A DNA stretch of 64,000 bases from Homarus americanus. Taxonomy: Eukaryota > Arthropoda > Malacostraca > Decapoda > Nephropidae. Shown in pieces: positions 24,246 to 39,920 of the stretch; within the stretch, counting starts at the first letter, position 1; every line of letters starts with the position of its first letter. Position numbers and translations under genes: made by a program. The stretch is taken from the NCBI RefSeq assembly GCF_018991925.1, contig NW_024720711.1, forward strand, positions 6,258,528 through 6,322,527. Direction: 5' to 3'. The notes under the pieces are model-generated. The model was not told where the DNA came from. It searched no databases and saw only the letters and a program-made list of their open reading frames with translations.

Positions 24246-25585
24246 CCAGAGAGATTGATTGAATCTAATATCATTACCAAACATAATAGTTATTTAACTG
24301 ACCAGCAACCAACTCAACTCCCCAGTTCAGTTCAATTCAATCCAAATGTATATTGTAGACTACAGTGGTATGTTCTGAATGTGGCCTCGATCTTTAATTT
24401 TTCAATTCAAACCAAATCCTTGAATTTTGTGAGAAACACAATATAACAAACCTATTATAGTTTAACTTAAGAGATTCAACACCACTGCTATCCTTCTTAG
24501 AATGCTGAGATGGATAGTGAATCTCACCGTGACTTGTGACCTTTAGCTTTAAATCAGTTTTTTTATGCAGGGTGGTGTCAAGGGAACCCAAGTCTGTAGA
24601 AGGCGAGTAAAACCACACAAGTCACGAACGTATCCTTTACTGTGCCGGCCAGAGGTGCCGACGCCCCTCGTGTCGTTGTAAATGAAATCCTCATCACAAC
24701 TAAATCTTCGTGCGCTGTGGGATTTTTCTGGAAGTACCACAGACAATGATCAAAGAAATGTGGAAATATCTAGACACCTTAAGAGCTTCGGGAGTGAACC
24801 AGCATTATTTGTATATAAATCAACGCTTCTTTATGGCAACTCCTACACCATCTCCTGGGTTTCATGAAAATCAACCGACTAGTTTTGTTTTATATATTTT
24901 GTTCATACAGAGAGGTAGACAACACACTCACGGACAATCGGAAAGCACAGATATACGGGGTCTTTAAAATTACTTATGAAAGAAGAAGATACGAACACAT
25001 TGGTTGGACAGTAATCCCTTTAGGACCTCCATAAATTATCCCCTAACAGCTGATACGAATCAAAGAAGGTAAATAAATAAATAAAAATCGTCAGTGTCAC
25101 AGAAGATTTTGCACTTAACTAAGAATCTATCCTAACTAAACCTAGCCCAGAGTAACCTACCTACCTAACAATGGGAGGCTGCCAAATCCCCTCAGGAAGT
25201 TTGGGACGGGGTTAGCCATAGTCTGAAGAGGTATTTTGTGCGCGAGGTGCCGAAAAAACACTGAGTCGAATTCCTTGTGACAGTCGAGCGTACATGGGCG
25301 AACCGTGACAATCGTGCGGCAAGCAACAATTGTCATTATCAGTTAAGTCTCATACCTCCTCACCTAGTCGACTCAATACACTAAATTTTTTTTCGCTGAT
25401 GACCAAACACTACCCTCCCCCCGTCCATCATCTCAATCATTATCATTCCTCCTTATCAAATGCATCATCGTAATTATGACATTACCAGATTAAACTATAG
25501 TACAACAGACGTAACCCTGTGGAGAGGATGAACAACCAGCTGACAACGCCCATCTTACCATTCACCCGCCCTCCTGCTATTCCCA
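24246..25585. other. No recognisable feature
   Basis: Unique sequence. Short frames near 24682-24967 have no recognisable domain. Confidence 0.5.
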
Positions 25586-25765
25586 GCCTTCACGCCCAAC
25601 ACCGTCACACCTGTCTACACTCTACCGTCACCTACACCCAGCACTGTCACACCTGTCTCTTTACCGTCACCCACACCCAGCACCGTCACACCAGTCTCTC
25701 TACCGTCACCCACACCCAGCACCGTCACACCTGTCTCTCTACCGTCACCTTTACCACCGCCCCTA
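25586..25765. repeat. 39-bp minisatellite, about 4.5 copies
   Basis: The unit combines GTCTCTCTACCGTCACC, CACACCCAGCACC and GTCACACCT. First and last copies are diverged. The 87-codon open frame over it reads as a histidine/threonine-rich repeat. Confidence 0.93.
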
Positions 25766-28629
25766 CACCGAACACTTTCTAAACTGTAACCACCAAAGTA
25801 TGGGGCGAGCGACTAACCATTCCCTCAATTACTTCAACGTCACCCGGTCACAACCTTGGCCACGCCCTATATCTTATCAACAACCAGTAGAATATTTACC
25901 TCAATCTGACAATACTTTCTACATTCAAAACTCTGCCAACGATATTTCACATCTATTCAAACCTACGTGTGTGTTTACCCAATATGGCACCGGGACTGAA
26001 CAAATGGGCTCCGCTCCTAATAAATCCCTCTAAGGAGTGAGGCTGAACCATATTCGAAAACCTAATCATAAATGCAGCAGAAAATATTCAACTCCGTTTC
26101 ATCCTTACCTTTTTAAACCTTGCTGACGACACCTAGCACTTTTATGTGTACGTGTGAGTTCATCTCATACATGGTTCAATAAGAGAGGTTTTACCTAGTA
26201 TGTGAGCAACTGAGCCACATTAAAGAGCCTTAGCATGTTTACAACACTGTAAGCGTTACAACTTTAATCACCCCTCAATCCTAGTCAATGAAAATTGGCT
26301 TTTAACAGTAGACAATGAGTTTATTTGGCACTATACCAGGTGAGCCATGAATTCAACACAAGAGTCAACTCAACGTTTAATATGAATAACAAACCACCTT
26401 ACCTTCCAAACCAAAGTTGGGATTTAATCTTAAGTTTGGTTTAATTTTACACACAGCACTATAATATAGTAAAATATTAACACTGTACCAAAACTTAGCA
26501 TTCTTTCTTATCTGAGTTTACTGTCCTATAAAAAGTACTGTCCTCCCTATCTCAACTTATAGCTTACTTTTACGGGTGCTCACTTCTTAAATGTGTTTCA
26601 GTAACAACAGCACCTATCTAGCAGGCGAGCAGTTTATATGAGCCGTGTCCCAGTAGGGCGAGTTCGTGACAGAGCAGCGGGAATCCACAAGCGGCAGGCA
26701 ACTTTCACCTCACTTCACAGGGGAGAACACGACCTGTGGTGCCCTACAAGGTAATGCCAGGCTTTGTAGATCACTTTCCTCTCCGCACGTCTCGACAATA
26801 ATAATGTTGTTCATTCGGCAAGTTTCCCTGTGTTTGGACAACAAGACCGCAATGTTTTCATCCCATCCTAAACATAGACAAGAGTTTCCGAGATGTATAC
26901 TCCGACCCCGGCTTCTTATGAATGAAAATACACACGAGCATACAACAGGACTCCCAGACTTTATGTAACTACAAATTCACGGACTTGTTTCTCAAATACA
27001 CGGAGACATTTCTCAAAGTCTTAAAATCACAGCCAGCATAAAGTTTTTCACCATATATAAAGCTGAGGTTCGTGATTCCTTACAATATAAGTTGTATTAA
27101 CTTTTATAATTCACACAAATTTCATGGACTACTCCCGATTGTGAACATCATAACTCAAATACTCTCTCTCTCTCTCTCTCTCTCAATTTTCCAGGTATTG
27201 TATAAATCTTGACATTAATTCCGGGTAGGTCCGTCCTACGCATCAATCGCATTAACGTTCGTCAAATTACTTTCAAACTATTGGGCGAATTCGACACAAA
27301 TATCCCAATTACGGACGGAGGGACAACCAGTAACTCAGACAAAAGTCGCCTGAGTGAGACCATGTCATAACCGGTAATATGCGAGGTAACTATCCATTTA
27401 CATCACGTCGACCAAGTTACGTGAAATTCCCGAGGCAGGTAGGAAGTTAAGGGCTTACAGGTGTGAGATGAGAAGGCAGGGGGGGTGAGGTGAGGGGGGT
27501 CTATAATGACTGCATCAGCTTCAGTCTTCGTTCATGTTTTATGTGTATCAGTAACATGCAACCAACCAATCCCAGTACGAATATACAACATCCTTGTGAT
27601 CTTTTATCATACGATCGCTAAAGGTGGTATACACAGCACAATCATTCTCCCTTCTATCTAAGACGCGTATGTGGGTGCTGGGGCTTAAAATACCAGACAC
27701 TATCAATGACGTGTTAATATACCAGCGGATAACAAGTAAATATAACAATTGTTAAGTAATGTTAAAAAATAACCTCTTCAGACAGCTCCATATACAACAA
27801 CAAACATATATTAGGGACGGAACAGATTCTAATTATAGTTTCAGAGATAATATTGAGGACACCAGCTGGGCCTTGGACAACACGTACGTAATACTGAAGA
27901 GAGTGATAACACCAACTTGGAATTAAGGTGTAATGAGATTGCTCTGCTCTGCCACTGCTCAACATCTGGGAGAACAAGCATGGCTCACAATCTATATGTT
28001 ATGTGGACGACATTCTGCACACTCTTACAACTTTGTGATGCACATCCTTTAGATACACGAGTGGTCAAATTAAGAGGCTCCGACATCTTATACTTTTAGG
28101 TTAGAGGGCAAGTTAAGACAACGTCTGCTCCTTTCAGCTCCTTCAATGGCTCTATCGATTTTACTGGTTGATATTAGAACGTAAGTGTCCTCAAGGAGAG
28201 AAGAAGTACCCGAAGAGGCGATCATAATTGGTCTCTCATCTAAAATTATTCCCGGACGCCGTAGGTTTCTTACTGTGCTGCTAAAGGACAAATCATATTA
28301 CAAAACAAGAGAGAACAAATGAATTAAAGTATCAAAAAATAAATATATCAGTAAATAATAAGAAAAATAAAACCACTGACTCTTCAGGCTTCTACGCCCT
28401 TAACTCATGAGTCATAAAGGCAAGCATGAACTTACATGCTTCCCTGGGCACTGTAAACACTTCTGCGCTTCACCTTACACAAGGATGTAGGGGAGTGCCC
28501 AATAAATAATAGAATTAATAACGGTTTCCTTAACTTATAAAAAACTAAAGATAGTCATTTTGCATAAATTAAACAAATACTATAACATCTTAACATTTAT
28601 ATAAACAACAGTTAATGTTTGTCCAGGAT
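25766..28629. other. Mostly unique sequence
   Basis: No gene or element recognised apart from a short (TC)n run at 27159-27183. The 100-codon frame at 26666-26968 and others show no domain. Confidence 0.5.
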
Positions 28630-30334
<1,705 letters not shown>

Positions 30335-30425
30335 AGAGATCACCTGAAGAATCGTCACCCCAGAATGTCCACCTGAAGAATTGTCACCCCAACCTGCTCC
30401 ACCTGAAGACTCATCACCCCAGCCT
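30335..30425. repeat. 30-bp tandem repeat, three copies
   Basis: Units share CACCTGAAGAATTGTCACCC followed by CAGCCTGCTC-like sequence. The same core reappears as an inverted repeat at 30562-30611. Confidence 0.85.
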
Positions 30426-30525
30426 ACAATGAATATAATTTGTATAATTAGGATAACATAAATATGTTCCTTTGTGTTATGCATCTTTATTGTGAAAAGT
30501 TTAAAGAAAAAAAAGAATAAAATAC

Positions 30526-30543
30526 ACCTAACCTAACCTAACC
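30526..30543. repeat. Short (CCTAA)n tract
   Basis: Three and a half units of CCTAA, the complement of the arthropod telomeric TTAGG. Confidence 0.85.
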
Positions 30544-30561
30544 ATGGAGGGTCCTGACCCC

Positions 30562-30611
30562 ACCTGAAGAATTGTCACCCTGCCAAACTCTGGGGTGACA
30601 ATTCTTCAGGT
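30562..30611. repeat. Perfect 19-bp inverted repeat
   Basis: ACCTGAAGAATTGTCACCC (30562-30580) and its exact complement (30593-30611) enclose a 12-base loop. The left arm is the same core as the tandem units at 30335-30425. The hairpin is followed directly by a long AT array. Confidence 0.93.
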
Positions 30612-30612
30612 A

Positions 30613-30849
<237 letters not shown>

Positions 30850-31055
30850 GTTCAAAAGAAAACCCTACAGTTTCCGCGCCAAATGTTAAATTAATGTTAA
30901 AACACATGTGAGATCATACACGTCATTTTAACGAGGACACCTGTGAACTCTAATCTAAATTTAGCTATCCGATTAAACTGTGTTACTCCTGTCTCTTCAC
31001 CACTAAAGGTCAACTCAGCAACAAACTAAACTATTTTTTTAGCACGAAACGAAAC

Positions 31056-32414
<1,359 letters not shown>

Positions 32415-32715
32415 TCTCCCAGACGAACACTACAAACTATGAGTCAGCTGATGTAATTTCTTACATTCGAATTCTCCGAGTCAAGCACAATAAACTGTGC
32501 ATCAGCTGTTGGTGAAACTTCTTAAAAGTTGGGCATAACAAACTGTTTATCAGCTGATGGAGAGTTTTACCAAAAGTCGAGCAACACAAACTTTATCACC
32601 TGGTGGTGAGATTCCTCAAGTCGAACACAACAGAGTATCACTTGATAGAAGGACTTATCAAATGTTGAGCACATTAATAAATTCTGCATCACCGAGTGGA
32701 AGCTGCCACACAACA
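32415..32715. repeat. Degenerate ~57-bp minisatellite, about five copies
   Basis: Each copy contains GTCGAGCACAACAAACT, then TATCAGCTGATGG and a CTTCTCAAAAG-like end, with 20-30 per cent divergence by eye. The core CAGCTG is retained in several copies. Confidence 0.7.
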
Positions 32716-32735
32716 AACTATAAAGTATATTTCTG

Positions 32736-32737
<2 letters not shown>

Positions 32738-32817
<80 letters not shown>
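32738..32817. repeat. (AC)n then (AT)n compound microsatellite
   Basis: A short AC run passes into about 33 AT units. Confidence 0.97.
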
Positions 32818-32819
<2 letters not shown>

Positions 32820-32929
32820 AAACACATTGTTAATTTTACCAGATGAAAATATCTGACTTGCGCTAGCAGTCCTTGTGGGGTGGAGAGATAAGAGGGTAGA
32901 AGGTGGAGAGGCTCAGTTGTGATTGGGGT

Positions 32930-33055
32930 TGTGGGTGGATGGATGGGGAGGGTGATGGGGAGGGGGTGGATGGAGGGGGTGTGATGGGGGAGGTGGGTGT
33001 GATGGGGAGGGTGTGATGGGGGAGGTGGGTGATGATGGAGGTGGTGATGGGGAGT
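32930..33055. repeat. GT/GGGGAGG-rich minisatellite
   Basis: Short units of GGTGGATGG, GTGATGGGG and GAGGGGGTG are repeated. Proline/histidine-rich minus-strand frames over it are artefacts. Confidence 0.85.
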
Positions 33056-33089
33056 CATGGCCAAGGGAATATCTAGTATAATGGTTTGC

Positions 33090-33091
<2 letters not shown>

Positions 33092-33137
<46 letters not shown>
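33092..33137. repeat. (AC)n microsatellite
   Basis: About 23 AC units. Confidence 0.97.
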
Positions 33138-33139
<2 letters not shown>

Positions 33140-33814
33140 CCTGCTGCTGCTGATACCAAGCCACCAGGAATGTCCCGAGTACTCTTGCCAGACCCATGTA
33201 AAGATAAGGGGGGCAAGAAAAGGGGGCGGATCGGAAAAAAATAATAATAAAAATAAATGAAAAATAAAAACTTCGCACCTCTCTGTAATTCGACTTAATT
33301 AGATGAAGAGTATCATGGTGGAGAGAAGCGAATACAATGCGGGCATATTGGTGTAAATTGGGAAAGAAGCATGAATTAATTGGGGGGAGATTAACAGGCA
33401 GAAAGAGATGAAAAACTAAAAAAGGTATTATTAGCCCTGAGCGACCATCAGCTGCTTGGTCTCAACACAAACACTCGCCACAACAACACAAGATCTAATA
33501 CTACAACTCCATTAGATGTACACAAAACAGTAATTAAACAACTAGTCTTAAATAGTTACATCATTATACAGTCACAAAACAGGTCCATACACATAAACAA
33601 AACAAGTGCAACATTACGCAATCATTAAAGTAATACAATGACGAAACATCTAATATACACTGTAATCACATACAACACATACATTATAGAATTAATTGTG
33701 ACTACGTTTAATTTTACGCTAAAACTGTTGAATAGTGGATGGGGAAAGTGCGAGAGGTGAAATGGGTAAAAGCTTGAATGGGTTTTGAAACTACTATTAA
33801 GGCAAGAATCTGGT
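33138..33814. other. No recognisable feature
   Basis: AT-rich unique sequence up to the old LINE. Confidence 0.5.
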
Positions 33815-35640
33815 AACTGGGTCACGTGAGGAAGCAAAAGGACAAGCTCTGGGATGAGTTGCTGCATGTACTGTAAGTAGTAATGGAGCTGAGTGAAAGG
33901 AATATTGTAGTACTGTACTGGGTGGTGCCCTAAACGGCCATGTTGCAGAACACACAGCAGGCTATTAAGGTGTGGATATGAGAAGAGGCTTTGGAATAGG
34001 AACTACGGAGGCGAAAGAATACTTGAGTTTGGGGAACCATTCAATATGATTATATGCAACATGTTCAAGAAGAGGCACAATTAGGCAGATCATAATGCAG
34101 TACTGTGTAATACCGTATGAGTCAGGTGACAAAAATACAGATTGACCACATACTTGTCAGGAAATATCACAGGAAGTATGTGAGGATATAAACGTTGATA
34201 GCAGAGGAAGAACTGTTTATGTTGCTTAAATGGGGACCAGGGAACGGAAAACGGTTTATAGTCCAAGTTGGGGAGTGTGGGTATTGAAGGACCAGAATGT
34301 AAAGGAAGCATTTCATGCAGAGTTGAGAATAGTGGAGAATAGTGTGAGGGGCAGGACAATTTAGAGAGTTGCTGGGCCAATTTAAAGGGTGGTCGTTAAT
34401 AAGTGCGGCAGACACGGTCTATAGCTGTATGAAAGGCGAAGCCAGGCATTCAGTAATGTGGTGGTGGAAAGAAGTGGACAGAGAGAAAGGATTGAATAAG
34501 GTCTGTAAGATACATGGTGATAAGGAGTCCGAGTGCAAGGCCAGAAGAGAAGTTTACAGGGGTAAGAAGCGTAAACACGATGCACATGCGGATGTTAGAA
34601 GTGAAGTAAGCAATAACAAGGCAAATAGTGGGTAGAAACATATAGCTGAGTAATGTGGTTGTTGATTATAAGGAAATAAAAGATGCTTGGAGACAATACT
34701 ATGGTCGCCTGTTGAATGAGGAGTTGAAATGGGACAGTTTCAGCCTAGGAGCAGCAGAGCCAGTACAGGACCATGCCCAGGGACGGAAAAAGAGTGGGTG
34801 AAGAAAATGATTGACAAAATTATGATTATAAGAGCTTATTGGGGATAATTGCAGAAATGTTGAATGCATTGGACGATGTTAGCATGGCAATAGTGACCAA
34901 ATATAATGGAATGTGCTATTCCAGCTGAATGGCTGAAAAACATGATCTTTGAATACTTTTACAGGGGAATGGTGATACACTTAAACGTGGGCTCCACAGT
35001 TTTATGAAACTATTGGATTTGGTCATGCAAGATGTGGAGATGTGGAAGAAAAATTTATATGGAAGAGAGTACACATTAATGAAATGAAGTTTGGGTTCAT
35101 GCAATGCATGAGGACTGAAGATGTAATATTTATGGCCAGGGAAATAAAAGAGAAAATTCTAAGGAAGGAGAGAAAGTTGTACTTGTAGACTATAAGAAGA
35201 CATTTGAAGGGGTACCACGTGAGATGGTGCAATGGACAAAGAGTGTGTTTGCGATAGAGGAATGTCTTGTTTGAGTGGTTATGAGTCGTGATGACATTGT
35301 GGGAGGACTCGAGAACCTCTGAGTATAAATGGAGAAGAAAGTGAAGAATTTGAGGTTAATGTCGGGGGTCCATCAAGGATTTGTTTTGAGCCCCTTCTGA
35401 CAAAAGTAATGATTAGTGGCGGGGGTGAAGAACCAGGGTGGAGAGTGGAAAATGGTCGTGTGTTATCTGCAAGAAAGGTGTTGGCAGTAATAATGTGAGG
35501 CGAGTGTAGGTGTGTACGCAAGAAGTGCAGTGGCGTAAATGACAGACTGCAGGGTGTTAACTTTTAAAGTGCTACATGTAAAGATAATTATGTGGCCTTA
35601 GCAAGGCTGGCAAAGCTCGACATTGGGAATGTATCCTTAG
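33815..35640 (+). mobile_element. Ancient LINE with endonuclease and RT, inactivated
   Basis: A 1.8-kb stretch reads on the plus strand as a non-LTR retrotransposon protein broken by many stops and frameshifts. In order: an endonuclease part with KDKLWDELLHVL, LNGHVAEHTAGY (33930-33965), LEFG, NMIICN and QIDHILVRK (34138-34164); a linker with ARREVYRGKKRK and WRQYYGRLLNEE; then reverse transcriptase with INEMKFGFM (35075-35101), VDYKKTFEGVPREMVQW (35185-35235) and VGVHQGFVLSP (about 35366-35398). Near 35520 a cysteine motif KKCSGVNDRLQGV resembles the C-terminal zinc-finger-like motif of this LINE type. No YADD palm motif could be read, and the 3' end is unclear. The family differs from the 17.5-kb LINE. 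It is far older, judging by more than a dozen stops and shifts. Confidence 0.82.
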
Positions 35641-36009
35641 GTTATAAAAAATTACCTCAACAGTAATAACCTGCCGAGGAAAGACTGCAAGAGACCATGC
35701 AGTTTGGGGAGCTGCCATCGGGTAATCACGACTAACTCACGCAAGTGAAAGTGGCAAGTTCCAGCGTGGATATATCACACGAGGCCCGTGGTCACCTCTC
35801 CCTGAAGGGGGAGGGGGCTCGAAATTGATGATGTAGCCAAGCGGCGAGGGAAGGTATAAAAAAGGAAGCCAGACAACAATACACTTCCCCGTATGCTGCA
35901 TAAAATTGTCGTCTAAACACTTTTTTCATATCACCTACTTTGGTTACATTTAAGTTAAATTACTTAAAAACATGGTAAATTACCAGCAATCAGGGAGAAT
36001 ATTTGTTCC
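35641..36009. other. No recognisable feature
   Basis: Unique sequence. A TATAAAA lies at 35855-35861, with nothing to support a promoter. Confidence 0.45.
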
Positions 36010-36190
36010 AGGAGAACCCTACCTCCCCGCCAAGGGCTGCACACTGCCTTAGGTACACAATAAGGCAGCGCGCTCAGCACTGCATTCGTCCGCCTTCACT
36101 CCAACTGTAAGTTACAGTAGGTACCCATTTACAGCTGGGAGGACTGAGGGTGCCTTCAAAGCAAAGCAGCATCCCAAGAAGACAGAAGGC
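36010..36190. other. Possible dispersed repeat or SINE remnant
   Basis: CTGCCTTA and TAAGGCAG form an 8-bp hairpin near 36045-36069. On the minus strand the adjacent TGCTGAGCGCGCTGCC looks like a tRNA A-box region, and GGTAGGGTTCTCC sits where a B box would be. GGTACCCATTTACAGCTGGG (36120-36139) resembles a block I recall from dispersed repeats in many invertebrates. No second copy is present in the window. Confidence 0.3.
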
Positions 36191-36791
36191 AAGTGCTGTA
36201 TCCACTTAAAAATTCTAGCATCACGCTGTAACTATATTATATTTAGACACTCATCATTTAAACTGTTCTACATATGGTACTAAAATTACATTGCAATTAA
36301 AAACAAACACTAACAGTAATTAATTCAAAATTACCCCTAATATATACGGAATAATTACTTAATAATAACAATTGAAGGACTTCCTTGTTTGCGGGTGGTA
36401 AAATTTCATGTCTTACTACTGTTACTCGAGATCTTTTAGCTGTGTTAGTCAGCTAGACCCAAAATGCTTTTCCCCGCGAGACTTTTACTTTTAATAAACA
36501 TGTCTCGTTGTATATGCTGCCGGCAGTACAACAAGCCCTGCACTAACGCAGCTGTGACCAGGTCTTGTTCACCCATGCATATTGTAATCTTAAAAATTTG
36601 GCCTGACATTAATGCCAAACGGATATTTTCAGGGTACTAATAATAGGCAGCTACTACATGCATATTCAACAATTGGTCCATAAAGCAGAGATGACATTAG
36701 CGAATGGCTATTGATGAACGTTAAACAAAGCCGGAAACTGAATGCATAATAGGTTGGTTATGGCGCTCTGTCCTTCCATAAATAACACTCG

Positions 36792-36794
<3 letters not shown>
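36191..36794. other. No recognisable feature
   Basis: AT-rich unique sequence. Confidence 0.5.

Positions 36795-36858
<64 letters not shown>
36795..36858. repeat. (TC)n microsatellite
   Basis: About 32 TC units. Confidence 0.98.
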
Positions 36859-36861
<3 letters not shown>

Positions 36862-37121
36862 GTGATGATCAAGTGATTATCTGTGGACACGTAGCTTTAT
36901 GGCCAACAATACTTACGCTTCAAAAACCTGTGACATGAAACAAGTATTAAAAAAAATCATATTTACAGACATGGTAAACAGTGACTTCAAGTCCAACTAA
37001 ATTTTTAATAATGAACATGATAGAAGAATACAGTAGATACCGGTGAATAATACTGAGTGACAAACACACTTATTATAGATGGGTGGATGCCTGACGTTAT
37101 CTATATTCGCTAGTGTAGTGG

Positions 37122-37150
37122 GACAGACAGACAGACAGACAGATAGACAG
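37122..37150. repeat. (GACA)n microsatellite
   Basis: About seven GACA units with one T substitution. Confidence 0.93.
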
Positions 37151-37462
37151 AATATAGTTCATCTGGCGTCCTAAGTTAAGTCATATGACGTGTTATTCAC
37201 TTAATAGGTTTTACCATTTTGAATTATACACTGGAAAAGAATTATAGAATAAACACACTTTTAATATTTAAAACTACTAGAAATATATATTTAAAGACTC
37301 CTCAATAAACTTAAAAAGACTTCATCCCCTGGAAACGAGACATCTGCTCCACGATGCAAACAAGAACCGGCGGTAGTACCCCAGTCCAGGATAAATGTAA
37401 TGGGATTACAGTTACAGTTTTTCTTGATCCATGTTATATCCATGTCAAGGAAAGCAACCACT

Positions 37463-37542
37463 TACATGTTGTATTTACAAATGAAGTTCCGTGATCACAT
37501 AACATCTTTCTCACACATGACATCAACTGCAAGTTCTCTGAT
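37463..37542. repeat. Diverged dispersed repeat, member 1
   Basis: The words GTATTTACAA, GAAGTTCCGTGATCACATAA, CACACATGACATCAACTG and CAAGTTCTCTGA occur in the same order as GTGTTTATAA, GAAGCCCCGTGACCACATAA, CACACATCAGCTG and TAAGTTCTCCGA at 39834-39920. This is evidence of homology between the two stretches. Family unknown. Confidence 0.6.
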
Positions 37543-38759
37543 TGGTCGCTTCAACGGGAACTAAAAAAAAGCGAAACAGGAAACCAATATTTGGGAATGA
37601 CCGATGACCTTTTTTTAAAGAGGGAATGATCGAAATCTCCGTGATGAATGTCATTTCAAATTAAAGGAGACTAACCGGGCACAAAGGGAACTCAATATTG
37701 AACTTACAATTTTATCACAACCTTCTTAACAAGTATGAACGTGGAAATAGCATTCTTTCATTCTCTTCAAACGGCAAAATGTAAATATCTGGTTCTAAAT
37801 CACAAGTAACATGTTGAGCTCCTAACTTATTTTCATTGTAAATTGACATAATGATTCGGTGTGTCGTCCCTCGTCTCTGAACCGTATACCGATAGTTAAA
37901 ATGCTGCCGACCACTTAAAACCGAATTTCATATTCACTTTGACTTCGTCCATAACTACGATTTAGGACCTATTTTTTTTCTGGATCAAATGAGATTTACT
38001 TATTCAACACCATAAGAAGCATAATGAGGGCCAATTACGACGACCTTTAGATAAATTCATGGAACAGTTTGGTATAGCAAATATAAAATACACATAATGC
38101 ACCCGCGAAAACTTTGACTTTTGACTTACTGACTCCAAAATTACTCACTGACCCATAGGAGCTCATGATAAGGTCCGTACAGTCAAATAGTAAAACAAAC
38201 AGGCGGTGTACTAGACGACAATACAACTCCAGCCACTGACCAAGAGAAAAATAAATAAATTAAAACTTCTGAAAAGGACCGAAGGAATGATGGGAGGAGG
38301 GGGGGGGTAGGAGATTCGTTATTCGGTCATTTTAAATCACCGAACTTTGTAAATTATGTGACTTTTCCCAGGGGACGTAGAAAGGTAATGAAGGTTGTCA
38401 AAGCAAACCAGTGAAGTACGTGAAAAAAAGAACTTGTTCAGACTGATGGATGGTAAGTAATCGCAAGACCCAAAGGGAATAAAATTAGCACCTCCCAACA
38501 CAAGATTTTGATGGTTTTTGTCGTGGATGCCTCAAGATTCGGTGAGAAAGTAAACAATGGAAACTATTAGATTTCCCAACTTTATCGTGTTGTGGATGGA
38601 AACATACATTTTGGGTCAACTATTACAGATAGTCATTTACGCCGCCTGGACCTACGACGAGGAAGAATTAATACAAACATCAACTGAATTAGGACCCACC
38701 GCTTCCTTGTTATTCGTCATCTAATGGAGTTCTAAAAACAAATGTGCAACTATCACTGT

Positions 38760-38850
38760 AGATGACTCAAAGATAAAGATGACTAAGATATAATGATGAT
38801 TCTAGGACATAACGATGACTCTTGGACATAACGATGACTCAAAGATAAAG
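38760..38850. repeat. ~19-bp degenerate tandem patch
   Basis: GATGACTCTTGGACATAAC and related forms (GATGATTCTAGGACATAAC, GATGACTCAAAGATAAAG) follow one another four or five times. Confidence 0.8.
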
Positions 38851-39833
38851 TTTTCCCAAAGACAGAGACTCTTTAAAGTTCACCCCGACTATGTAAGTGA
38901 CCTACTGCAAACCTCTGGGATTTCCGTCGCTACATAGCAGAAACACAGTACAATAATAACAACAAAGAGACTGTCAAGAGAATTTACCTGGACATCACCA
39001 GAGGAAGACAACGAGTGACAGATTGACGAAGTAAATCATCCCATTAACACAATGCTGCGAATAAATAATTCTTACAAAATATGACTCGGTGCCGAGCGAT
39101 ACACCCAGAGGAACATAACTCAAGAGTTGACGATATGCACCAAATACTGCACTCAAATAGAAGTAAATTATTATCAGTTATTAATGGTGTATTATTATTA
39201 TTCTCATCAATAATATTACTATGACGATAGGTGAATATCACACGTAACTCGTAGTTACCGATAACAAATTCTTCAAGATTTACTCGCTAGTAACATTCAC
39301 CTAAGGTCCACCACCAGAGGACAGCTGCAAAACGTATCCCGGAGCAGGTACAGTCGGGTAAAAAATTCGCTCCCACCCAAAACAAAACAGCATCGACCCA
39401 AAATGAGTCGAAACAGTCAAGGTAAGTCAATTCGGAGACTCATTCCCGTGAATCAGCTTCACCAGGGGTAGAACTTTTGTCCCAACTGTACGTCTCCCCA
39501 AAAAAAAACACTGACTATGTCCATAATACCTAAATAAGGAGAAAAAATTCCGACTCCCGAACTCATCTGAGATATAATACAGTAGTTATATCCACAAACC
39601 TTGTTGCACTGAAATTCATTTTCATTTGATGGAGTTGTGGTCACATCTTTGGCCCGCACGGATGGATAGCACTAACAGGACAATAAACAAATATCTCTTA
39701 TTAATTGAGGGGGGGGTGTAAAAAAAAAAGTGTGAGCACACTTACACAAAAAGGGCTGAAAATTATTTATCTTCAACAAGGGAATTACAGGTACAGTTTT
39801 CACGGCCCATATGACCTTCGTGTCATGAAAATT

Positions 39834-39920
39834 TCACATTTTGTGTTTATAACACCATAAAGGAAGCCCCGTGACCACATAATTCTTCCCCGCACACATC
39901 AGCTGTAAGTTCTCCGAAAC
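39834..39920. repeat. Diverged dispersed repeat, member 2
   Basis: Partner of 37463-37542 in the same orientation, about 2.4 kb away. Confidence 0.6.

Noticed and set aside
34090..35521. Minus-strand frames of 60-96 codons as genes
   Set aside because: They are shadows of the old LINE, which is readable on the plus strand.
35855..35861. TATAAAA box on the plus strand
   Set aside because: Common by chance in AT-rich DNA; no exon, initiator or conserved frame downstream.
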